Source of the DNA: an uncultured Anaerovibrio sp.
GTDB lineage: Bacteria > Bacillota > Negativicutes > Selenomonadales > Selenomonadaceae
DNA length: 64,000 nucleotides
Assembly (NCBI GenBank): GCA_934196075.1
Contig: CAKPVW010000004.1
Coordinates: forward strand, 4,709 to 68,708
Direction of reading: 5' to 3'
Part shown: positions 28,158 through 35,650 of the stretch, piece after piece
How positions within the stretch are numbered: the first letter of the stretch is position 1
Layout: each line of letters starts with the position of its first letter
Notes under the pieces: generated by a model
What the model was told of the DNA's origin: nothing
Databases searched by the model: none
What the model saw: the letters and a program-made list of their open reading frames with translations, nothing else
Position numbers and translations under genes: made by a program

Positions 28158-29528
28158 TTACATACCAGCTAGAATCTCTCTAGCTACAAAAACGCCGCTG
28201 GCCGAAGCATGGGACAGGGAATGGGTTACGCCGCTGCCATCACCGATAATATACAGTCCCTTGTAACGACACTCCAGCTTGTGATCCAGCTCCACCTCCA
28301 TATTGTAGAATTTTACCTCTACACCATAGAGCAGGGTATCATCATTGGCGGTGCCCGGTGCGATTTTGTCCAAAGCATAAATCATTTCAATAATGCCGTC
28401 CAAAATACGCTTGGGCAGAACCAGGCTCAAATCTCCAGGAGCCGCTGCCAGAGTCGGTGTCACAAACCCCTCATCCATACGCTTTTGGGTACTGCGACGT
28501 CCCCGCACCAAATCCCCAAAACGCTGTACCAGCACTCCGCCTCCCAGCATATTGGACAGGCGGGCAATGCTTTCGCCATAACCATTGCTGTCCTTGAAAG
28601 GCTCGGAAAAATGCTTGGACACCAGCAGGGCAAAATTGGTATTGCCAGTCTGGAGGGCCTTGTCCTCATAGCTATGGCCATTGACGGTAATAATGCCATT
28701 GGTATTTTCGCTTACCACACTGCCATAAGGATTCATGCAGAAAGTACGCACTTTGTCCTCAAATTTGTCTGTACGATAAACAATTTTGCTTTCATACAGC
28801 TCATCAGTAAGATGGGAAAATACCTCTGCCGGCAGCTCCACTCTGACACCCAAATCCACCCGGTTGGACATGGTAGGAATCTCCAGCTCCTGACAGATTT
28901 TTTCCATCCATTTGCTGCCGCTGCGGCCTACAGAAACAATGCATTTAGCACATTCATAGCTGTCCTGGGCGGTAATAACCCGGTAGCCCTTGTCCAACAC
29001 CTCCAGCTTTTCCACTGGAGTCATAAAGAAGAAATCCACTCGCTCCTGCAGCTCGTTATAGAGATTTTCCAGCACTACATAGTTTTTGTCCGTACCCAGA
29101 TGGCGCACAGAAGCATCCAGCAGCTTCAGCTTATTCTGCATACAGGTCTTTTTCAGGCTGGTACCAGTGGTAGAATACATTTTTGTGCCCTGACCGCCAT
29201 GGCTGACATTGATATCATCCACATAATACATCAGCTCCAGCGCTTCCTCCCTGCCGATATGCTCATAAAGGGTACCGCCGAAATCATTGGTAATATTGTA
29301 TTTGCCATCAGAAAAAGCCCCAGCACCGCCAAAACCATTCATAATAGCACAGGATGGACAATTGATACAGCTTTTGATGTTCTTGCCATCAATAGGACAT
29401 TTTCTTTTTTCCAGAGAACGGCCTGCCTCAAAAACAGCCACCTTTATATCCTTGTTCCCCTTAATCAGCTCATAGGCAGAAAAAATGCCCCCCGGCCCTG
29501 CACCAATAATAATAACATCGTATTTCAT
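28158..29528 (-). CDS. COG2509-type FAD-dependent oxidoreductase
   Basis: Uncharacterised flavoprotein of the COG2509 group. MKYDVIIIGAGPGGIFSAYE is the FAD-binding dinucleotide fold. The Cys cluster KCPIDGKNIKSCINCPSC followed by AIMNGFGGAGAFSDGKYN is diagnostic for this group. A second FAD segment IIGDGSGVTHSLSHASASG is at the C-terminus. The ATG is chosen because GGGAG lies 7 bases before it; the open frame runs 34 codons further without a ribosome site. 456 aa. Its physiological electron partner is unknown and the neighbours give no hint. Confidence 0.88.
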   Translation of the reverse strand: MKYDVIIIGAGPGGIFSAYELIKGNKDIKVAVFEAGRSLEKRKCPIDGKNIKSCINCPSCAIMNGFGGAGAFSDGKYNITNDFGGTLYEHIGREEALELMYYVDDINVSHGGQGTKMYSTTGTSLKKTCMQNKLKLLDASVRHLGTDKNYVVLENLYNELQERVDFFFMTPVEKLEVLDKGYRVITAQDSYECAKCIVSVGRSGSKWMEKICQELEIPTMSNRVDLGVRVELPAEVFSHLTDELYESKIVYRTDKFEDKVRTFCMNPYGSVVSENTNGIITVNGHSYEDKALQTGNTNFALLVSKHFSEPFKDSNGYGESIARLSNMLGGGVLVQRFGDLVRGRRSTQKRMDEGFVTPTLAAAPGDLSLVLPKRILDGIIEMIYALDKIAPGTANDDTLLYGVEVKFYNMEVELDHKLECRYKGLYIIGDGSGVTHSLSHASASGVFVAREILAGM

Positions 29529-29750
29529 CCAAACACTCCCTCTTCTGCAACTAAAATGCCTGCTGCCAAATCTATTCCTGCGGCTTGGGCTAAATTTACA
29601 CACAAAAAAACCCAGAAAAGTATACCACAACCCAGCGGGTCATAGACAACTATTCTCGGCAGTTGGTAGAAACACTCTTCCCTATCAAGAGTATATATAA
29701 CCTAAGAAATGATATCAAAAAAAAATAACCATGTCAAGTATGAATATTAA

Positions 29751-30140
29751 GCAGAGACTTACCAGTATGAAGGTGTTCCTGCTGACGGAACGCATTGCGG
29801 AACACCTAAGGATTTTTCGGCAAATGGTGTTCCTTCTCACGGAACGCATCACGGAACGCATTACGGAACGCATCACGGAACACCTACAGCCTCTCAGCCC
29901 TTGTGCCACAAGGCTTCCCCACCACCTAAGAATAAGATAAAAGAAAAAGAAAAAAATCCTTCTGCTAGTATACCTCAGTACGAAGGTATACAGTCCTCCG
30001 AGGCTGACAATCCTGAGAACATACATATGAATCAGCCAAACCAGCAAGAGACAGGTCAAACTAATCCATCTCCTACAGAGGAAGAATTTCATTTCTGCTT
30101 CGATACCTACAACGTATGTCTCAACAGAAAACCCAATTAA
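29751..30140 (+). pseudogene. Fragment of a repeat-bearing protein (GTH repeats)
   Basis: An open frame with no start codon, bounded upstream by a stop at 29748-29750. It encodes a GVPSHGTHHGTHYGTHHGTP stretch from tandem 12-base units (CGGAACGCATCA and variants, about 29783-29885), then a charged, proline-rich tail (KNKIKEKEKNPS, QQETGQTNPSPTEEEF). Such low-complexity linkers occur in C-terminal halves of phage replication or DnaD-like proteins, but the identity is a guess. The missing N-terminal domain and start codon argue for a remnant. Confidence 0.4.
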
Positions 30141-30250
30141 GACCTATTTTCACAACTAAACTTGAAAGGATTAATCTATTTTGCCATTTTGCATTAGTTA
30201 TTTCCGTATATCCCCCTTGCCTATGACATGTCATAGAAGTATCATAAGAA

Positions 30251-30409
30251 TGTAGCCAAACTCTCACCATTACCGATCCAAATCCAAACTTGACTAAAGG
30301 CAAGGTATTGAAGGCCATGGAAAACATGGTAGTCCGCAAAACTATTCTTGCAAGCAAGAAGATTGTGGAAACGCCAAAAGAATACTATACGCTCACAGAT
30401 CAATCATAA
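30251..30409 (+). pseudogene. DUF2922-like gene fragment
   Basis: Frame following an upstream stop, without a start codon, encoding QTLTITDPNPNLTKGKVLKAM and ENMVVRKTILASKKIVET. The TDPNPNLT...V..AM segment matches the middle of small DUF2922 proteins as I remember them; the N-terminus is missing. DUF2922 genes are usually paired with DUF1659, which is absent. Confidence 0.35.
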
Positions 30410-30415
30410 ATTCAA

Positions 30416-30444
30416 TTGCCTAGCATCTTTTACCATGTTATAAT
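30416..30444 (+). promoter_or_regulatory. Promoter before the truncated Rpn gene
   Basis: TTGCCT at 30416-30421, 17-base spacer, TATAAT at 30439-30444, 12 bases before the ATG. Confidence 0.6.
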
Positions 30445-30456
30445 GAAATTAGAAAC

Positions 30457-31194
30457 ATGTTTTCTTATGTGAAAGTGGGATTATATGATATTTCCTTTCT
30501 TTTGAATAATCTTATGGTTGTACTCATTGAACATCAGACCACTATCAATCCCAATATGCCCCTGCGTTTTCTCAGTTATGTTGATGAACTGTACAGACGC
30601 TATACCAGCACCTCTCATAAAAAGATTTACGGCGATGATTTAATCAAGATTCCTGCACCAGAGTTTTATGTATTCTACGATGGAAGCGATACATCTTTTG
30701 AGCAGCAAACCTTGAAGCTAAGCGATGCCTTTGAAACTCACTCTGATAAGTTGGAGCTTACTGTTCATGTATATAATCTAGCGGATGGCATGAACTATGA
30801 ATTGAAAAGAAAATGCCTGCCTATAGGAGAATACAGTATATTTTCCAACGCTTATAAGCATTTTCGTCAACAGAAAATAGAAATTGATCATGCTGTCGAT
30901 GCAGCCATTAAATATTGTCTGGAGAATAATGTTATGGTTGACTATCTAAAAAACAACCAAAAGGAGGTTATAGATATGTTCGGATTTGAGTGGAATGAAA
31001 AAGAGGAACGAGAGACGCTCATTAAGATTGGCGAGGAACGGGGAGAAGCTCGTGGCAGATTGGAAGGTAAACTAGAAGGTAAAATCGAGTCAATAAAGGA
31101 ATTGATGCGTAATCTAAACTTGTCCCCTGAGAAAGCTATGACTGCTCTGGGCATTGATCCTTCGGAATTTAGCCGTTATCTTACTATGCTCTAA
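30457..31194 (+). CDS. N-terminally truncated Rpn-family PD-(D/E)XK nuclease
   Basis: Rpn/transposase_31 family protein. After a short unrelated start (MFSYVKVGL) it enters the family at YDISFLLNNLMVVLIEHQTTINPNMPLRFL, holding the Asp (DISF) and the E-x-Q (EHQ) of the nuclease core. PEFYVFYDG, LKLSDAFE and LTVHVYNL follow. The C-terminal part has the IKIGEERGEARGRLEGKLEG coiled segment and a small helical domain. Complete relatives have about 60 more residues at the N-terminus, here absent. There is no Shine-Dalgarno between the close promoter and the ATG, so leaderless or internal initiation is possible. 245 aa. Confidence 0.7.
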   Translation: MFSYVKVGLYDISFLLNNLMVVLIEHQTTINPNMPLRFLSYVDELYRRYTSTSHKKIYGDDLIKIPAPEFYVFYDGSDTSFEQQTLKLSDAFETHSDKLELTVHVYNLADGMNYELKRKCLPIGEYSIFSNAYKHFRQQKIEIDHAVDAAIKYCLENNVMVDYLKNNQKEVIDMFGFEWNEKEERETLIKIGEERGEARGRLEGKLEGKIESIKELMRNLNLSPEKAMTALGIDPSEFSRYLTML

Positions 31195-31230
31195 TAAAAC
31201 AATACTAAAAATCCCCTAAGTTAAACATGT

Positions 31231-31284
31231 ACCGACCTCAAAAATTAGACCTAAAATCTAATTTTGGGAGGTCGGTTTTCTTTT
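31231..31284. terminator. Long hairpin terminator
   Basis: ACCGACCTC.AAAATTAGA pairs with TCTAATTTT.GGAGGTCGGT (about 19 bp, loop CCTAAAA), followed by TTTTCTTTT. Lies between the Rpn gene and the oppositely oriented HNH gene. The loop sequence ACCTAAAATCTA is shared with the hairpin at 28063-28111. Confidence 0.75.
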
Positions 31285-31314
31285 GGCAAAATACAGTGCT
31301 ATTTATTGATATTC

Positions 31315-32345
31315 TCACCATTGCCACTCCTGAAATACACCATTTTGGGCATATCCCCACAGATTAACCATCATGTTATCAGTATAATTCTGAAAATCCT
31401 CCGCTACACATCGCAGTGAACTGCCATACGTACGGATGATATCATTACGCTCAATGACGAAGCGTATAACAGGCTTTGTTGTAATACGATTATTTTTGCT
31501 TGCATTACAAGAAGGACAAGCCAGAACAAAATTCCATAGCTTGTCCTCCCGCACCATTTGCCAAGGAATCACATGATCCACCTGAGACTTATCTGTTAAT
31601 TTTTTACCACAATAAAAACAGCTTGCCACACCAAATTCATTTCTCAAAATATCTCTGTAGAGCGACAGATTATGCCGTTTCGGCGTTGCATCCTCCAATT
31701 TATTTAGCAAGCAATTAGTAACATTTCCTCCATTGTACTTCTCCAAAAGCTTTGCCCAAGCATAATAATTATTATGTTCTATATTTAACTTAAACTTTTG
31801 CAAAAAGCATAAAACGGCATATTAAGCCATATTCTTCCTTCTTTTTTGCTAAAACCATACATCTTTCCAGCAAAATCCGCATATACAGCCCCTACAACAT
31901 TTTCCTGACAAACAAACATTACTTGCTTAGCAATTTCCTTGCGCAATGATGCATCTAAAGAACTATATTCTGCAAATTCTGATAATCTATATTGATTTAC
32001 AGCTTCTCGAATAATACGCTCTGTACCCGAATATTTAACTCTGCTAGTTACTTTTGCCTGCTTTAGATTGTACTTTAGAATCAAATTCCAGTAGTTCTAT
32101 GTAAATTTGTCGAAAAGCTGCTGAAAGCTCAGTTCCAATCCTCTACTTGTTGGTTCGACTGAAAATAAATTATCCAAGATGGATTTCAAAAAACCATATT
32201 TATATGTTGTGTTTTTACGACAGCTATCTGAGAAAAAATAACTGAACGCCGTCCATATTTCATCCTCAAAAACAATACTATCTAAAATATCGCCACTAGG
32301 AACATTCCATCCTGCCATAATCATCACCGCTCTACTATAAATCAT
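31315..32345 (-). pseudogene. HNH endonuclease gene broken by a stop codon and a frameshift
   Basis: Three open segments form one protein. Segment 1 (32345-32097, MIYSRAVMIMAGWNVPSGD) ends at a TAG and continues in the same frame as segment 2 (NYWNLILKYNLKQAK... to IWLNMPFYAF). Segment 2 then needs a one-base shift in a T-run near 31800 to join segment 3 (31803-31315). Segment 3 has the HNH fold: CFYCGKKL, then QVDHVIPW, then LWNFVLACPSCNASKNN, with four zinc Cys and the catalytic His. The intact product would be about 340 aa. It is downstream of the phosphorothioation operon and was probably a nuclease effector of it. Confidence 0.75.
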
Positions 32346-32396
32346 ACCAGCATTTGTTTGATATGAATATTATAGCATTAATAGGAGCAAAAATCA

Positions 32397-32878
32397 TTAT
32401 TGCCAACTTAAAAGACACTCATTTATTCTATTCTCGACATCTCCCTTTACAGCAGTAAATCTTCCTGCAAGAATTTCATGTATATATTTCTCACTACTCC
32501 TATCACCAGCATTTGTATATGTACTAATATGTAATGCTGAGCTTGCCCTATCAGTTAATTCCTTTACATAATCCTCCAATGAATATGATGAAATCATATT
32601 ATTGGCGATATCTGTAAAAAGAACACATCATCTTTTATGATAGATGTATCTACTTTTTTCTTAGCACATCCTATTACCTTTGCCGCATAATCATTTGGAT
32701 TAGCTTGCAATAATAAAATACTGCCTATAGGCATCTTGCAAAGCACTGATGCCACTAATTTTTTTTGCTGCTCTTCATCTCTCCAAACAAATTTTCTCTG
32801 AAAATCTGGCAACAATATTTCATTCTTATTTATCTGCTCTATCACTGTTGTTAAATTTGATTTAGTTTCATCAGCCAT
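32397..32878 (-). pseudogene. DUF262 (GmrSD-like) gene with internal deletion
   Basis: The first 94 codons (MADETKSNLTTVIEQINKNE, LLPDFQRKFVW) are the start of a DUF262 protein, the nuclease-associated family that includes GmrS/GmrD. The frame breaks just at VFFL, where the catalytic DGQQR motif should follow, and reads ISPII then TGA. An overlapping ATG (ATGA) opens a 66-codon frame (MISSYSLEDYVKELTDRASS) that resembles a DUF262 C-terminal end. The simplest view is a large internal deletion removing the DGQQR core. Alternatively the two are short coupled genes. Confidence 0.5.
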
Positions 32879-32933
32879 ACAATTTCTCCCACCTTCATCT
32901 ATTTTTCAATAGACCATATCCTGCAAGCAACAA

Positions 32934-33494
32934 CTATTCTCCAGCCAAACTACACAATTCTATGATATCCTCTTTCGTTCTCTTTTTAGGTGACAGTTTA
33001 TCAAATTCATCAATAAATTCTATACAGTTCATAAAATCTTCATCTAATGTGCTCGAATCTTTTATTAATTTTTCATATAAAACCTCTATTCCTCCTAACA
33101 TATACGCTTTAAATATATCGTCTCCCGCTTTTCTCTTTACCTGATTTCGATCATATTTAAATGCTCTATCCAACCTATCCTGGGCAGAGATTTCTTCCTT
33201 TTGATCCAATATCATTATAATTCTATACGACCTTGTTAATATATGGCTTATCTGCATCATCTGAGAGGCCAACATACTTATATCCTCACCCGTATCAGCC
33301 ATCCCTCTTTTTTTGTAAATAAATCCTACAATAGGTGCTACTGCTATTACATCAACATAACGTTGGAATATAGGTATTCTTGAAGATTTTATTTTTGTTC
33401 CTGATGAATTGGTTCCTACCAGCGCCCGTACATATCCTGCGTGTCGGCCATATATTTTGTAATCTTTTTGAAAAATTTCCATCGAATCAGTCAT
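32934..33494 (-). CDS. 187-aa protein in the DndE position of the phosphorothioation operon
   Basis: I do not firmly recognise it. The start is the ATG giving MTDSMEIFQKDYKIYGRHAG, with GAAAGG 10 bases upstream; it lies one base after the dndD stop, so the two are coupled. Features are a basic YGRHAGYVRALVG segment, IFQRYVDVIAVAPIVGFIYK, a helical stretch (MLASQMMQISHILTRSYRII) and an acidic C-terminus. DndE proteins are small (about 110-130 aa), DNA-binding and encoded next to dndD, so by position this may be a long DndE analogue. It could also be an unrelated accessory subunit. Confidence 0.6.
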   Translation of the reverse strand: MTDSMEIFQKDYKIYGRHAGYVRALVGTNSSGTKIKSSRIPIFQRYVDVIAVAPIVGFIYKKRGMADTGEDISMLASQMMQISHILTRSYRIIMILDQKEEISAQDRLDRAFKYDRNQVKRKAGDDIFKAYMLGGIEVLYEKLIKDSSTLDEDFMNCIEFIDEFDKLSPKKRTKEDIIELCSLAGE

Positions 33495-33495
33495 A

Positions 33496-35502
33496 TTAAC
33501 ATTTCCTTTCAATATTTGAATATGCCTTACTAATAGGAAGAATTTTATATCTGGCTCCAATTCTATTAGCTAGATGTTTTTCCGCAATATCTCCATCTGT
33601 ATCCTTTATAAAAAGAATGAACTGCTCCGCTATATCTGGTAATGATTGACAAATATTTGCTATTCTGGTTTTATCAAATGAGGATAATGGCGCATCCATT
33701 ACCAATGGATAGCTTTCCTTAGTATTACACAGAATATTTTCATTTTTACCATCTCCGCGCTTTTTCTTTGCCATCTCAATAATTCCTGCGATAAAAGCAA
33801 AAATAATAGCATAATTTTGTGCAGTATTTCTATCTACGTCTCCAGATAATAAAGACAAATCCATATTTCTTATTTGAGTTGAAACTCTATATTTTTCATC
33901 TACTTTTAATAAAATTTCTCCATCATATATTTTAGAAAAAATTTTATTTATAGTTTGTTGCAATTCATTTCTAATTTTGTTTTCCTTTTCCTCATAGACC
34001 TCATTCAAGATCTCGTATACTGCTTCTGCATATGTCAGGTATTTTTTATTTAAGGAAGTTCTTGTATCCTGCTCTAGTAAATCCTCTCGTTTCTTCTGAT
34101 TATGTTTAATCTCTCTATTCAATGACTCTAATTGCATAGAGAGTCTACCTCTGTTTTCTTTCGCTTCCTTTAGAACAGCATTCGCTTTATTTCTTCTCTG
34201 TCTTAGCGCATTCGCTTCATTTACATCAGATAATGATTCCTCTATTTCGGAACGACGAACTTCGGCTCTTCTAATCTCTTCCTTAAAGCTTCTATAATTT
34301 TTCAGGCAATTATCTTTTTGTGATGTAAAATCATCGAGGCTATCCATGGCCGTTTTGACACCAGCAGAGAAAATACTTATGGAATTTCCTATACTATGTG
34401 GTGGCAACGCTAATTCCAATTCTCTCAAATGTTTAATTCTAGATTCTGAATCAGAGATTTTTTCTCCACATATACATATATTTCTTTTTAGCAAAAAAGC
34501 TACTGTATCTGAGTGTATGCCTGGAACGCCTTTGTCTAAAACATCAAAATCCCTTAATTCTTCCAATACTTCGCCTATTACATTCTGGGAATAATATAAG
34601 CCTATTTTGTTGCCAAATAACTTAAAGAACCCATTTATATTATCTGTTTTTCTTTGCTCATTTTCCTTTATTTTTTTATTAAGAGCTTCATATTCCCTTT
34701 TTCTATCGGCATCATCATTCAATAAAGCCAATTTAGTTTCAACTTCACCTAACTCTTTATTACTTATATCTATACTTTCTTCGGCTAATTTCAATTCTCT
34801 ATCAACATTTCCTGCCCTTGCTTCCAAATCCTCAATTAAATTAGTCAATTTGCCAAGTTCCTCTACCCCTGACTCATCTATTTCTTTATTAAATCTACTA
34901 ATAACAGTGATAGAACGAGGGCCCGGTTTCTTGCCAAAATGTGTAACTGCCGCCTCTAAAGCTGCTAACCCTACTAATCCTCGCACAGCATCTCTAAAAT
35001 TATTACTTTTTTTCTTTTCAAACAGTTCTTTACTCATATCGCTTAAATGTTCCCCGTCAAAAAAGAAAAATTGTGATAACTGTTCTGCCATTATCCTATT
35101 TACCTTAGACCTTATCACAGTAGCATCTATTTTATCCCATCCGCCTGTAGCATTTCTTATATCTAGAAATACCTGTGGTACATCTGGTTCCCAGACAAAA
35201 TTAGTTCTTCTATATGACTGTATTCTTTTTATCTTATATTCTGTGCCATGATGTTCTATATATAGTTCCACTTCTACAGTTGCATACCTTGTATTCTCAA
35301 TTTCCAGATTCAGCAATCCCTTATTCTGGAAATTATTTTGACCATATAAACACCATAAAAAAGCCTGTTCTAATGTTGTTTTACCAGAACCATTATCCCC
35401 CATAACAATGGTAACATTCTTTTCCTTATCTGTGGAAAAATTAATTTTATGTTCGCCTTTAAACTGTCTAAAATTCTTTAATTTTATATATTTAATTAGC
35501 AT
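33496..35502 (-). CDS. DndD-like SMC/RecF-type ATPase
   Basis: ABC-type ATPase of the DNA sulfur modification machinery. MLIKYIKLKNFRQFKGEHKI is the DndD N-terminus, Walker A is GDNGSGKTT at 35-43. A coiled-coil runs from about 200 to 500 with a zinc-hook-like NICICGEK in the middle. The signature SLLSGD and Walker B YPLVMDAPLSSFDKT are near the C-terminus. 668 aa is the usual DndD size. AAGGAG lies 8 bases before the ATG. It overlaps the 52-aa upstream gene by 11 bases. In known systems DndD supplies ATPase activity to insert sulfur into the DNA backbone with DndC and DndE. Confidence 0.85.
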   Translation of the reverse strand: MLIKYIKLKNFRQFKGEHKINFSTDKEKNVTIVMGDNGSGKTTLEQAFLWCLYGQNNFQNKGLLNLEIENTRYATVEVELYIEHHGTEYKIKRIQSYRRTNFVWEPDVPQVFLDIRNATGGWDKIDATVIRSKVNRIMAEQLSQFFFFDGEHLSDMSKELFEKKKSNNFRDAVRGLVGLAALEAAVTHFGKKPGPRSITVISRFNKEIDESGVEELGKLTNLIEDLEARAGNVDRELKLAEESIDISNKELGEVETKLALLNDDADRKREYEALNKKIKENEQRKTDNINGFFKLFGNKIGLYYSQNVIGEVLEELRDFDVLDKGVPGIHSDTVAFLLKRNICICGEKISDSESRIKHLRELELALPPHSIGNSISIFSAGVKTAMDSLDDFTSQKDNCLKNYRSFKEEIRRAEVRRSEIEESLSDVNEANALRQRRNKANAVLKEAKENRGRLSMQLESLNREIKHNQKKREDLLEQDTRTSLNKKYLTYAEAVYEILNEVYEEKENKIRNELQQTINKIFSKIYDGEILLKVDEKYRVSTQIRNMDLSLLSGDVDRNTAQNYAIIFAFIAGIIEMAKKKRGDGKNENILCNTKESYPLVMDAPLSSFDKTRIANICQSLPDIAEQFILFIKDTDGDIAEKHLANRIGARYKILPISKAYSNIERKC

Positions 35503-35650
35503 TAACGTACTCCTTTATAATTTTGACGATTTTATCTACCATATCAACATCTGAGATTATATGATTATTATTTATATTATCCTGTTCTTCCTTTAATATT
35601 TTGTCTATAATTTCATATTTTGCAGACTCACTTACAATCATATCATCCAT
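35492..35650 (-). CDS. 52-aa protein between helicase and dndD
   Basis: A small frame starting MDDMIVSESAKYEIIDKILK and ending IVKIIKEYVNAN. It starts inside the helicase gene's last codons (13-base overlap) with GGAGG 10 bases upstream, and ends 11 bases inside dndD. Both overlaps suggest real, coupled translation. It is acidic and helical, with no membrane segment, and I recognise no family. It may be an accessory subunit of the phosphorothioation complex. A second ATG three codons in gives 49 aa. Confidence 0.65.
   Translation of the reverse strand: MDDMIVSESAKYEIIDKILKEEQDNINNNHIISDVDMVDKIVKIIKEYVNAN

Noticed and set aside
28209..29645. 478-codon plus-strand frame opposite the COG2509 flavoprotein
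   Set aside because: Shadow of the flavoprotein gene; low-complexity His/Gln-rich translation.
29760..29890. CRISPR array
   Set aside because: The 12-base units are contiguous without spacers and translate as a GTH repeat in a protein fragment.
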